From assembly GCF_003217775.1 (NCBI RefSeq), contig NZ_QJVJ01000009.1, forward strand, positions 124,001-188,000: DNA of 64,000 nt, in the 5' to 3' direction. This DNA comes from Paenibacillus flagellatus. Lineage in GTDB: Bacteria > Bacillota > Bacilli > Paenibacillales > NBRC-103111. Below, piece by piece: positions 42,110 through 50,608 of the stretch. Both the position numbers and the translations under genes were made by a program. Under the pieces are notes generated by a model that saw only the letters and a list, made by a program, of their open reading frames with translations, did no database searches and was not told where the DNA came from. Each line of letters starts with the position of its first letter. Positions within the stretch are counted from its first letter, which is position 1.

Positions 42110-43783
42110 TTATCCGTCCGAATCGGCTGCCTCCGCCTTCAGCGTGACGATGAAATCGGTGCCCTTGCCTTCCTCGGAACGGATGTCGATCCGGCCGCCG
42201 TGATTGTCGACGATGCTCAGACAAACGGTCAAACCGAGACCGGTCCCCCGCTCCTTCGTCGTGAAGAACGGCTCGAACAGACGCTCCAGCGTCTGCGGGG
42301 GGATGCCCGGGCCGGTGTCGGACACGATCATGCGCGCTTCTCCGGCCTCCCCGTCGAATCGCGTCTCGACGGTCAGGACGCCGCCGTCGTCCATCGCTTC
42401 GACCGCGTTGCGCGTCAGGTTGAGGATCAGCTGCTTGATCTCCTTGTCGTTCAGCAGAAGCGGCGGCACGTCCGAATCGAGAAGGAGACGGATGCCGATA
42501 CGGCGCATGTTCGCTTCGGCTGCGATGAGCGGGTGCATCGCGCGGATCAGGTCGTTCAGTTCGAGCATCTGCTTCGGCGTGATCCGATTTTGCGCCAATG
42601 ACAAAAAATCGTTGATGATTTCGTTCGTCCGGTCCAGCTCGGCCACGATCAGCTCGAAGAACGGCTTCTGATGCTCGAGCGTCGTCCGCTCCTGCATCAG
42701 CTGGACGAAGCCGCGGACGACCGCCATCGGATTGCGGATTTCGTGCGTGATGCTCGCGGCCATCCGGCCGACGAGGCTGAGCCGCTCCATCTGCGATACT
42801 TGCTGGCGGAGCTGGTACACCTCGGACACGTCGAGTCCGAGACCGACCGCACCGATGATGGCACCTTCACGGTCGAGGATGGGGACGGCGGAGGACAGCA
42901 TCATTTTGCCCTTCACGTCGATCGCCTTCAGACGCGTCTCCTCGCCGCGCAGGGCGGCGGCAAGGATCGTCGTCTCGTAATCGAAGCCGTACATGTCGAC
43001 GAACTGCCGATAGGGGCATCCGATCAACGACTCGCGCGAATAATTCGGATTGTAGACGAAAAACGTCTCGTTCGCCTCGGTGATGACGCCGTTCCGATCG
43101 ACCATCAGAACCGCGTAGGGGCTGGCGTCGAGCAGCTGCTTCAGCTTGAGCGCTTCGTTGCGCGTGCGCGCCGCGGACGCCTTCAGCTCGCGGTGCAGCG
43201 CCCGGTTCTCGAGGCCGCTCTGGATGAGCATGATCGAAACCCACAGGCTGACCATATGAATGGCGTAGTAGACGGCGATAAAGACGTAGAAGGACGAAGG
43301 AATATCGGTAGGGGACAGCACAATCCGGAATTCGATAGCGGCGAACGATAAGACCGAGGCGAGCCCTACGAGAGCCAGCCCGATGGCGGCCCGCCGGTCG
43401 GAGCCGCTTCTCGCGAATAGCGGGACGCACAGCAGGGCGATGACGATCAGCGGAACGTGAAGCGCCGCGAAGGCGACGAAGGGCGGCCCGCCTCCCCATA
43501 GCGCATAGCGGAATCCGAAATAGAGGACCGACATGACGACGCCGAACCGTCGACCGCCGTATAAAATGCCCACGATGAACGGAACGAGACGCAAATCGGC
43601 ATAATAAAAATCGAATACCGGAAAGGCGAATATCATGCAAAGCAGCATCGTCCCGAAGCAGACGAGTCCGAGCGTCGCTTCGACATGCTTCGAAGGCCGG
43701 TGCAGGCTCAAGTAAATATGGACGGTAACGATCGGCAGCAGCACCAGCAGCAGCTGAAGCAGCGAATCTTTGATTTCGGCCAT
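42110..43783 (-). CDS. Membrane PAS sensor histidine kinase (5TMR-LYT type, KinB-like)
   Basis: About 557 residues from ATG 43783 (GGAGG 8 bases upstream). Five or six membrane helices form a 5TM/LytS-like sensor (residues 1-190, with GILYGGRRFGVVMSVLYFGF), followed by a PAS domain (220-330), HisKA with ITHEIRNPMAVVRGF, and HATPase with N-box LILNLTRNAVEAM, DTGPGIPP and GTGLGL. The arrangement resembles sporulation-type kinases of Bacillales that feed a phosphorelay. No regulator is adjacent in the same direction; it converges on the SARP-like regulator. Confidence 0.87.
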   Translation of the reverse strand: MAEIKDSLLQLLLVLLPIVTVHIYLSLHRPSKHVEATLGLVCFGTMLLCMIFAFPVFDFYYADLRLVPFIVGILYGGRRFGVVMSVLYFGFRYALWGGGPPFVAFAALHVPLIVIALLCVPLFARSGSDRRAAIGLALVGLASVLSFAAIEFRIVLSPTDIPSSFYVFIAVYYAIHMVSLWVSIMLIQSGLENRALHRELKASAARTRNEALKLKQLLDASPYAVLMVDRNGVITEANETFFVYNPNYSRESLIGCPYRQFVDMYGFDYETTILAAALRGEETRLKAIDVKGKMMLSSAVPILDREGAIIGAVGLGLDVSEVYQLRQQVSQMERLSLVGRMAASITHEIRNPMAVVRGFVQLMQERTTLEHQKPFFELIVAELDRTNEIINDFLSLAQNRITPKQMLELNDLIRAMHPLIAAEANMRRIGIRLLLDSDVPPLLLNDKEIKQLILNLTRNAVEAMDDGGVLTVETRFDGEAGEARMIVSDTGPGIPPQTLERLFEPFFTTKERGTGLGLTVCLSIVDNHGGRIDIRSEEGKGTDFIVTLKAEAADSDG

Positions 43784-43924
43784 GAAGGGAACCTCCCATG
43801 CTCGCTTCATTCATTTTAGCCGAAAACGCCGATTTGTACTAATGAGTCAAGGGTCCCGGGAGCGGCTTAAGCCGGCGACTCCCTAGCGGGTAGGACACGA
43901 CAACGGAGAGGGGGAGAGCGGAAC

Positions 43925-44143
43925 ATGAGCACGGACGGACGGAAGCGGGCCGCCATAACGCCCGGAGCGGTGGTGGACATCGTGCTGAAGCAGGATCAGC
44001 GGACGGGCAAGACGACGCGGGGCGTCGTACAGCACATCTTGACGAAATCGCCGGACCATCCGCACGGGATCAAGGTGCGGCTGCAGGACGGCCAAGTCGG
44101 CCGGGTCAAGCGGATTTGGAGCGGAACGGACGGCGAAGGGTAA
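43925..44143 (+). CDS. ywbE: YwbE family protein (DUF2196)
   Basis: 72 residues with the family signature: PGAVVDIVLKQDQRTGKTTRG and HPHGIKVRLQDGQVGRVKRI. It is a small basic beta-rich protein conserved in many bacteria; function unknown. GGAGAGGGGGAG precedes the ATG. The DinB gene follows after 48 bases. Confidence 0.9.
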   Translation: MSTDGRKRAAITPGAVVDIVLKQDQRTGKTTRGVVQHILTKSPDHPHGIKVRLQDGQVGRVKRIWSGTDGEG

Positions 44144-44191
44144 GCGCGAATAGACGATATTCCAATCGAAACGGCAAAGGAGCGGATCGAG

Positions 44192-44725
44192 ATGCAATGG
44201 CGAAAACCGGAGATGGACGAATTTCATTCGTATTACGAAGGGTACATCGGGCTCGTGCCGGAGGGCGATCTGCGGGTCTTGCTGGAGAACCGGCTGACGG
44301 AAGCGGAGCGGCTGTACGGGGCGATTCGGGAGCAGGACGGACTGTATGCGTACGCACCGGGCAAATGGACCGTCAAGCAGCTGCTCGGTCATCTGACGGA
44401 TACGGAGCGCGTGATGGGATACCGGCTCTTGTGCGCGCTGCGCGGGGATACGGTCACGCTGCCGGGCTTCGACCAGGACGACTACGTGCGAAGCGCCGAA
44501 TCGGACCGGCAGCCGCTCGACCGACTGCTGAGCGGCTTCCTCGCCGTTCGCCGGACGACGCTCGCCTTGGTCGAGGAAGCGCCGGGGCCGGCTTGGGACA
44601 ACCGGATCGAGGTGAACGGGAATCCGATTACCGCCCGGGCGCTCGCCTACATCATCGCCGGCCACGAGATCCATCACAGCCGGGTGCTGCAGGAACGGTA
44701 CGGCGAAGTGCTCGGACGGGGATGA
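44192..44725 (+). CDS. DinB family protein (putative metal-dependent thiol S-transferase fold)
   Basis: 177 residues forming a four-helix bundle. The metal-binding histidines are H67 (QLLGHLTDTERV) and H158/H162 (AGHEIHHSRVL), the standard DinB triad spacing. Family members bind zinc or nickel; some use bacillithiol or mycothiol. AAAGGAG lies upstream of the ATG. Substrate unknown. Confidence 0.87.
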   Translation: MQWRKPEMDEFHSYYEGYIGLVPEGDLRVLLENRLTEAERLYGAIREQDGLYAYAPGKWTVKQLLGHLTDTERVMGYRLLCALRGDTVTLPGFDQDDYVRSAESDRQPLDRLLSGFLAVRRTTLALVEEAPGPAWDNRIEVNGNPITARALAYIIAGHEIHHSRVLQERYGEVLGRG

Positions 44726-44784
44726 CCGGACGGTCGGCGTCGCCGATGCCGGCGTTCGCGGGCGGGCACGCCGGGGTGCCGTCC

Positions 44785-45264
44785 TCATTCGACCTCGGCG
44801 ACGTAGACGACGTCCCGTTTCGCTTTCGCCCGCAAGGACGTCCAGGCCGATTCGAGCGCCTGGGCCGCCGCCAAGGCGACGATCAGACCGCAGAGCGATC
44901 CGAGCACGCAGACGGGCAGCGTCCATACGGCGGGTATCGGCGTGAAAAACGGAATGAGCGACACGGCCATGATCGGCGCCGCATGAATGCGGATCAGCCG
45001 GATGAGGCCCATCGTGAGCAAGCATGTGGCGAGAAAGGCGGCCGGGCCCGGGCTCCACGCATGGAGCGCGCTTCCCGCCGCTGAAGCGGTTACCGCGCCC
45101 GCGACGATCGTCGCGGCGTCTTTCCCGCTCAAACTGCGGCTGATCATAAAGTAGCCGAAAGCGCCCAGTGTCGGATAAAAGCACAAGCGAAGCGCGCCGA
45201 AGCGCGAGGATAGCCAGTAGGCCGCGAGCAAAAACAAGGCGATGACGATCGAACGAATCCACAT
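44785..45264 (-). CDS. HPP-like integral membrane protein
   Basis: 159 residues from ATG 45264 (GGAGAAGGA 5 bases upstream), four to five membrane helices. FYPTLGAFGYFMISR, ATIVAGAVTASAAGSALHAW and RIHAAPIMAVSLIPF resemble the HPP-family membrane domain, in which a His-Pro-Pro motif is replaced here by HAAP. Some HPP proteins transport nitrite. The assignment is moderate. It lies between convergent transcription units and looks monocistronic. Confidence 0.55.
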   Translation of the reverse strand: MWIRSIVIALFLLAAYWLSSRFGALRLCFYPTLGAFGYFMISRSLSGKDAATIVAGAVTASAAGSALHAWSPGPAAFLATCLLTMGLIRLIRIHAAPIMAVSLIPFFTPIPAVWTLPVCVLGSLCGLIVALAAAQALESAWTSLRAKAKRDVVYVAEVE

Positions 45265-45318
45265 GCCGGTCCTTCTCCTCCAAACGGTTATAGCACAGTA
45301 AGTCCATCGTATTTGGCG

Positions 45319-45353
45319 GAAAAAAACGCCAGACTCTATTGTAAGTCGGCGTT
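45319..45353 (-). terminator. Intrinsic terminator of the heterodimeric ABC exporter operon
   Basis: On the minus strand AACGCC-GACT pairs with AGTC-T-GGCGTT and is followed by TTTTTTT (45325-45353 plus tail). Confidence 0.85.
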
Positions 45354-45439
45354 CGGATCGGGTCAATGGCGAATTTTCGCGCGGTTGCCGCGCGTCGTGC
45401 CGGAAAGAAAGGTCGGTCCGGCCGTGCCACGACGCAGCA

Positions 45440-47365
45440 TTACGGGGCTATGCCGGATTTCGGTTCTCGGTGCTCGTTCGGCTCCTGCGTCTGTCGCCGG
45501 AACTGGTTCGAATACAGCTCGTAATAAAAGCCGTGGCGGTTCAGCAGTTCCTCGTGGGTACCCCGCTCGACGATTTCGCCGCCGTCGATGACGAGAATTT
45601 GGTCCGCTTCCCGGATCGTGCTGAGCCGATGGGCGATGACGAAGCTCGTTCGGCCACGCAGAAGCGATTTCATCGCCTCTTGGACGTGCATCTCCGTCCG
45701 CGTGTCGATGCTGCTCGTCGCCTCGTCGAGAATGAGGACGGCCGGGTCGGCGAGAATCGCCCGCGCGATCGTGATCAGCTGCCGCTGCCCTTGGCTCAGA
45801 TTGCCGCCTTCCGCGGACAGCACCGTATCGTAGCCGCCGGGCAGCTTGCGAATGAACCCGTCCGCGTTGGCCAGCTTGGCCGCCGCTTCCACCTGCTCGT
45901 CGGTGGCGTCGAGCTTCCCGTATCGGATATTCTCGCGGACGGTGTCGGAGAACAGGTACGCGTCCTGCAGCACGATGCCGAGCTGCTCGCGCAGCCGGTC
46001 TTTGTCCCAGCAATGAAGCGGCACCCCGTCGATCGTCGCCGTTCCTTCCGCGATGTCGTAAAAGCGGGTCAGCAGGTTGACGATCGTCGTCTTCCCGGCA
46101 CCCGTCGGTCCGACGAGGGCGATCGTTTGCCCCGGCTCGGCCTTGAGCGAGACGCGCTTCAGGACGGGCACGCCTTCCTTGTAAGCGAACGTGACGCCGT
46201 CCAGTACGACTTCGCCGCGAATCGGCTTGCGGACGCGTTCCGCTTCGTCGGTTCGGTTGACGTCGTATTCGGACGGCGTATCCATGATCTCGAAGACGCG
46301 TTCCGCTCCGGCGATCGCCGATTGGATCAGGTTGTACTGGTTGGCCAGCTCGTTGATCGGGCGGCTGAACTGCCGGGAATACGTGAGAAAGCTGACGACG
46401 ATGCCGATGGTGGTCAGGTCGCGGACAACCATCCACCCGCCGATCGCGGCGATGAGCGCGAAGCCGAGGTGGCCGATGACGTTGTTGGCCGGGCCCATCA
46501 GGCCGGACATGATTTGCGCCCGCGTGCCCGCTGCGGCCAGCTTCGCATTGTACGACTGGAACCGCTCGATCGCCCGTTCCTCCCGGTTGAACGCTTTGAC
46601 TACCTTTTGCCCCGATACGGTCTCCTCGATAAACCCGTTCAGCTCCCCCAAATGCCGCTGCTGTTCCGTGAAGTGACGGCGCGTCCGCTTCGCGATCTGC
46701 CCCGTCGCGACTACGATGACCGGAATCGTCAGCAGGCTGACGATCGTCAGCGGGACGTTCAGTCCGATCATCAGCGCGAGCGAGCCGACGACGGTAAGCA
46801 GGCTCGTGATGAGCTGCGAGACGCTTTGGTTGAGCGAGTTGGACACGTTCTCGACGTCGTTCGTCGCCCGGCTCATGAGCTCGCCGTGCGTCCGGCCGTC
46901 GAAGAAGCGGAGCGGCAGCGTCTGCAGCCGGGCGAACAAATCGCGCCGCAGCTCCCGCACCGTGCGCTGCGACACGCCCGCCATCACATACCCCTGCACC
47001 CAGCCGGCCGCCGAGCCGACCAAATAAACGGCGAGCAGAACGCCGCACAGCCGCAGCAGGCCGCCGTAGTCGCGCGGCAGGATGTAGTCGTCGATCGCCC
47101 GGCCGATCATGTATGGGCCGACGAGCGACAGACCGGCCCCGAGCGCGGTCAGGACGAACGCGGCGGCGAGGCCGGCGCGCTGGCGCCCGAGGTAGCGCCA
47201 CAGCCGCAAGAGCGTCGGCCCCGTCCGCTTGGCGCGAGCCTTCGGCATCGTGCCGCGGTGCTGGCCGTGGCCGCCTCCGCCCATGCCGAACGCGCCGCCG
47301 GGCCCTATCGCCGGGGCGTTCGGGCGAGCCGCGCCGTCCGCCGCCCGGTTATGCGATTCCGCCAT
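45440..47365 (-). CDS. ABC multidrug exporter subunit, canonical ATPase site (BmrD/YfiC type)
   Basis: 641 residues. A glycine/alanine-rich N-terminal tail of about 45 residues precedes six membrane helices and the ATPase domain: Walker A GPTGAGKTT, signature LSQGQRQL, Walker B VLILDEATSSID with the catalytic glutamate, H-loop IAHRLSTI. Its start overlaps the upstream ABC gene by 17 bases. Because the partner has a degenerate Walker B, the two form an asymmetric heterodimer like BmrCD or LmrCD, which export drugs. Confidence 0.9.
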   Translation of the reverse strand: MAESHNRAADGAARPNAPAIGPGGAFGMGGGGHGQHRGTMPKARAKRTGPTLLRLWRYLGRQRAGLAAAFVLTALGAGLSLVGPYMIGRAIDDYILPRDYGGLLRLCGVLLAVYLVGSAAGWVQGYVMAGVSQRTVRELRRDLFARLQTLPLRFFDGRTHGELMSRATNDVENVSNSLNQSVSQLITSLLTVVGSLALMIGLNVPLTIVSLLTIPVIVVATGQIAKRTRRHFTEQQRHLGELNGFIEETVSGQKVVKAFNREERAIERFQSYNAKLAAAGTRAQIMSGLMGPANNVIGHLGFALIAAIGGWMVVRDLTTIGIVVSFLTYSRQFSRPINELANQYNLIQSAIAGAERVFEIMDTPSEYDVNRTDEAERVRKPIRGEVVLDGVTFAYKEGVPVLKRVSLKAEPGQTIALVGPTGAGKTTIVNLLTRFYDIAEGTATIDGVPLHCWDKDRLREQLGIVLQDAYLFSDTVRENIRYGKLDATDEQVEAAAKLANADGFIRKLPGGYDTVLSAEGGNLSQGQRQLITIARAILADPAVLILDEATSSIDTRTEMHVQEAMKSLLRGRTSFVIAHRLSTIREADQILVIDGGEIVERGTHEELLNRHGFYYELYSNQFRRQTQEPNEHREPKSGIAP

Positions 47366-49094
47366 GGCCGATCTCCTCCTTCCCGAGCTGGGATTCGCAA
47401 ATGTCGCGGTAGACGGGGCTCGTGCGCATCAGCTCGTCGTGCCGTCCCGCGGCGACGAGCCTGCCTTCCTCCAGGACGAGAATGCGGTCCGCCTCCATGA
47501 CCGAGGAGATGCGCTGCGCGATGACGATCGTCGTGCTGGCGCGCATCAGCTCTTGAAGCGCCCGTTGGATGCGCGATTCGGTGCCGAGGTCGACGGCGCT
47601 CGTGCTGTCGTCCAGAATGAGAATCTTGGGCCGGACGAGCAGCGCCCGGGCGATCGAGAGGCGCTGCTTCTGCCCGCCGGACAAATTGACGCCGCGCTGC
47701 CCGATGACGGTGTCGTACCCGTCCGGCAGCCGGGATATAAATTCGTGGGCTTGCGCCGCCCGGGCGGCCGTCTCGATCTCCTCCCTGGTCGCGTCCGGCT
47801 TCCCGTATCGGATGTTGTCGAGGATCGTGCCGCTGAACAGGATCGCCTGCTGCAGCACCGTCGCCACTTGACCGCGCAGATGGCCGAGCCGGATATGGCG
47901 GACGTCGACGCCGTCGATCCGGATCGCCCCGCCCGTCACGTCGTACAGCCGCGAGACGAGATGGACGAGCGTCGACTTGCCCGACCCGGTGGCGCCCAGT
48001 ACGGCAATCGTCCTGCCCGGCTCCGCCGTGAACGTAATGTCCGTCAGCTCGTTGCCGGTGCGGGCCGGATCGTAGCCGAACGACACGCGGTCGAACTCGA
48101 TCCTTCCTTCCGTAATGACGCCGTCCCGGGCGCCCGGAAGGTCGGCGATGTCCGGCTGCGTGTCGAGCACTTCGCGGATTCGTTCCGCGGACGCCTTCGC
48201 CCGCGAGACGAACACCATCATCATGCCGACCATGAGCAGCGAGGACAGCATCGTCGTCACGTAGTTGATGAACGCGACGAGATCGCCGATCGGAAGCGAG
48301 CCCCGCCCGTTCAGATCGGCGCCGAACCAGAGGACGGCGACGATGCTCGCGTTCATGATCAGCATCATGATCGGCATGTTGATAGCGACGATCCGCGACG
48401 CCTTCACCGCGACGTCCATATAGTCCGTATTCGCGCGGCCGAACCGGCCGTTCTCGAAAGCGGAGCGGACGAACGCTTTCACGACGCGGATGCCGGACAA
48501 GTTTTCCTGGAGCACGGTGTTGACGCGGTCGAGCTTGCTTTGCACGCGGGCGTACAGCGGGAACGAGGCGCGGATCAGCACATATTGGGTCGCGAACAAT
48601 ATCGGGATGGAGACGACGAGAATGAGTGCAAGCCGAGGGCTGACGGTAAACGCCATGATGCAGCTTCCGACGGCCAGAAACGGCGATCGGACGAGAATGC
48701 GCAGCGTCATTTGCACGAGGTTTTGCACCTGCGCGACGTCGTTCGTCAGACGGGTGACGAGCGAGCCGGACGGGAACCGGTCCAGATTGCGAAACGAGAA
48801 CGTCTGCACCTTCGCGAACACGTCCTTGCGCACGTCCGCGCCGAACCGCTGAGAGGCGATGCTGGAAAAGACCGTGCAGCCGACGCCGCCCGCGAGCCCG
48901 ATCAGGGCGGCGACGAGCATCCATCCGCCGGTATGCTGGATGTGGGCGAGGTCGCGCTTCATGACGCCTTCGTTGACGATGCTCGCCATCAGCTTCGGCT
49001 GCAGCAGGTCCATATACACCTCGACGAGCATGAGCAGCGGGGCGAGGAGCGTCGATATCCAATACGGCTTCAAGTAATTAATCCATCTCGCCAT
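47349..49094 (-). CDS. ABC multidrug exporter subunit, degenerate ATPase site (BmrC/YfiB type)
   Basis: 581 residues, six membrane helices then ATPase domain: Walker A GATGSGKST, signature LSGGQKQR, Walker B ILILDDSTSAVD. The catalytic glutamate after Walker B is aspartate and the H-loop histidine is glutamine (IAQRISSV), the features of the inactive half of heterodimeric exporters. AAAGGAG lies 9 bases before the ATG. It overlaps the MarR gene upstream by 17 bases and the partner subunit downstream by 17 bases. Confidence 0.9.
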   Translation of the reverse strand: MARWINYLKPYWISTLLAPLLMLVEVYMDLLQPKLMASIVNEGVMKRDLAHIQHTGGWMLVAALIGLAGGVGCTVFSSIASQRFGADVRKDVFAKVQTFSFRNLDRFPSGSLVTRLTNDVAQVQNLVQMTLRILVRSPFLAVGSCIMAFTVSPRLALILVVSIPILFATQYVLIRASFPLYARVQSKLDRVNTVLQENLSGIRVVKAFVRSAFENGRFGRANTDYMDVAVKASRIVAINMPIMMLIMNASIVAVLWFGADLNGRGSLPIGDLVAFINYVTTMLSSLLMVGMMMVFVSRAKASAERIREVLDTQPDIADLPGARDGVITEGRIEFDRVSFGYDPARTGNELTDITFTAEPGRTIAVLGATGSGKSTLVHLVSRLYDVTGGAIRIDGVDVRHIRLGHLRGQVATVLQQAILFSGTILDNIRYGKPDATREEIETAARAAQAHEFISRLPDGYDTVIGQRGVNLSGGQKQRLSIARALLVRPKILILDDSTSAVDLGTESRIQRALQELMRASTTIVIAQRISSVMEADRILVLEEGRLVAAGRHDELMRTSPVYRDICESQLGKEEIGHGGIA

Positions 49095-49572
49095 CGTCCG
49101 GCGCTCCTTTCGTATGCCGGCTAATGAATCGTTCGTGCCGGGTTACGTTGTCATACATCCGAAGCAGAATACGGCGCAGCTCCATTCTCTCCTCCGGGGT
49201 GACGCCTTCGAGCGCGTGCGCTTCGCTCTCCTGCAGCGCGCCGCGCACTTCGTCGACCGCGCCGCGGCCTTTGGCGGTCAAGTAGACGCGGGTCGCACGC
49301 TGGTCGTCCGGATCGGCCCGGCGCTCGACGAGGCCGTTCTTGACGAGCCGGTTTACCATGACCGTGACGGTGGCCGGCTTGACGCGCAGCCGCTCGGCCA
49401 GCTCGTGCTGCCGCAGCCCGTCGTGCCTCGCGAGCAGGAACAGAAGCGGCGGCTGGCCGGGGTGGACGTCGTTCGACTTGAGCAGCAGGTGCGAATTGGA
49501 ATGGTGCTGGCGCAGCAGCTTGGACATCAGATGCGTGATCGAATCGGGTAGGGAGGAAGCGTCGCGATCCAT
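49078..49572 (-). CDS. MarR family regulator of the ABC exporter operon
   Basis: 164 residues from ATG 49572; an ATG at 49593 is in frame but lacks a ribosome site. Winged helix: LAERLRVKPATVTVMVNRL, with wing DPDDQRATRVYLT. It is the first gene of the three-gene exporter operon, overlapping the first ABC gene. The palindrome TTAGTCGACTAA 26 bases upstream of the start is the probable operator for autoregulation, lifted by exporter substrates. Confidence 0.88.
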   Translation of the reverse strand: MDRDASSLPDSITHLMSKLLRQHHSNSHLLLKSNDVHPGQPPLLFLLARHDGLRQHELAERLRVKPATVTVMVNRLVKNGLVERRADPDDQRATRVYLTAKGRGAVDEVRGALQESEAHALEGVTPEERMELRRILLRMYDNVTRHERFISRHTKGAPDDGEMD

Positions 49573-49597
49573 GGAAAGGGGACATCCTTTCATTTCG

Positions 49598-49609
49598 TTA
49601 GTCGACTAA
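49598..49609. promoter_or_regulatory. Palindrome upstream of marR-ABC operon
   Basis: TTAGTCGACTAA is a perfect 12-bp palindrome between the start codon and upstream sequence, the size and position of a MarR operator. Confidence 0.6.
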
Positions 49610-49682
49610 TGAATAGCGTACGGCCAATGCGCGGGGGTGTCAAGAGGAGATGGTCGACTTGACCCGGTTCGTCAAAAGGAAA

Positions 49683-49710
49683 CGCCCCGGCACAAGCACG
49701 GGCCGGGGCG
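49683..49710 (-). terminator. Terminator-like hairpin after the membrane protein gene
   Basis: CGCCCCGG (49683-49690) pairs with CCGGGGCG (49703-49710); on the minus strand TTTCCTTTTG follows. Confidence 0.65.
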
Positions 49711-49740
49711 CGAGAGGCGGCGAGACGATACGGAAGACGG

Positions 49741-50427
49741 TCAGGCGGAAGGAGCGGCGGCTTCCGGCGAATCGGCGGCGGCGATTCGGCCTCGGCCGAA
49801 GACGATCGCGGCGCCGTACGCCGCGAAGGCAAGATGCACATACGAGAATGCCAGCTCGAAAAACCGGATCGGCACGAACCGCCCGATCACGAGCAGCGCG
49901 AATACGACGAGCAGGGCGACGCCCGGCGCCTTGTGAATCGTGCGGGACGTCAACGTCGCGATGCCGAGCAGCACCATACCGGCGAACAGGAACGGCACGA
50001 TCGGCACCAGGACGAGCAGCTGCGCCGGATACCGGTCGACCGACAAATGGTTGATCTGATCGGAGACGGCCTGCAGGGCGGCCGGCGAATCGATCGAGCC
50101 GAACAGAATCGGGTACGCCAATATTTGCACCGGACCGTGGAAGATTTCGAACATGAGGGCGATGAACAGAAGCGGCAGCGCGAGCCAGCCCCACCATTTC
50201 AATCCTTGCGCCTGACGCAAAAAGATCGCCGGCAGCCCCATCAGGACGAACGCCGACGCCCAGGCCAGCAGCACGTGCACGTTCACCGCCATGTCGAGAA
50301 AATGGGGGATATGTTCGACCGAATCGGGAACGTCCGGGGCATGCACGAGCTGTCCGACCGCACCCATTGCGCCTCCGAGCATGAGCGCCCACCCGCCGAA
50401 TGTCAAATAGCCTTTAGGGATGATCAT
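49741..50427 (-). CDS. Hypothetical membrane protein, six predicted helices
   Basis: 228 residues. It starts MIIPKGYLTFGGWALMLGGA and shows about six hydrophobic segments with a histidine-containing N-terminal region (HAPDVPDSVEHIPHFLDMAVNVHVLL). No family recognised with confidence. AAGGAGGAAAAATA precedes the ATG. It is divergent from a LuxR-type two-component system, with repeated TCGGGAA motifs between them, so it is a likely target of that system. Confidence 0.65.
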   Translation of the reverse strand: MIIPKGYLTFGGWALMLGGAMGAVGQLVHAPDVPDSVEHIPHFLDMAVNVHVLLAWASAFVLMGLPAIFLRQAQGLKWWGWLALPLLFIALMFEIFHGPVQILAYPILFGSIDSPAALQAVSDQINHLSVDRYPAQLLVLVPIVPFLFAGMVLLGIATLTSRTIHKAPGVALLVVFALLVIGRFVPIRFFELAFSYVHLAFAAYGAAIVFGRGRIAAADSPEAAAPSA

Positions 50428-50475
50428 TTATTTTTCCTCCTTGGAAGGTCTTGCCGTTATGGTACCATCCGGAGC

Positions 50476-50583
50476 TTTCCCGACGGGAAGAGAAGGCGTT
50501 TCCCAAGCGTCGGGAAATGCGTCGGGAAAGTGGCGGCAGTCCGGCTGCGGCCGTTGTCGCGTCGGAACGGCGGCTGGTATACT
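50476..50583 (+). promoter_or_regulatory. Repeated TCGGGAA motifs and promoter between the membrane protein gene and the LuxR-type two-component system
   Basis: TTTCCCGACGGGAAG (50476-50490) is palindromic; GCGTCGGGAAA occurs twice 12 bp apart (50507-50517, 50519-50529) and TTTCCC again at 50499-50504. TTGTCG (50554-50559) and TATACT (50578-50583), 18 bp apart, form the promoter of the kinase gene. Confidence 0.6.
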
Positions 50584-50608
50584 ACTCGTAACGAATGGAG
50601 GGACGGAG

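Noticed and set aside
45470-47500. A 676-codon + strand open frame
   Set aside because: It is antisense to the second ABC exporter gene and has no recognisable domain.
47229-49124. A 631-codon + strand open frame
   Set aside because: It is the antisense of the ABC exporter genes, which show complete ATPase motifs on the minus strand.
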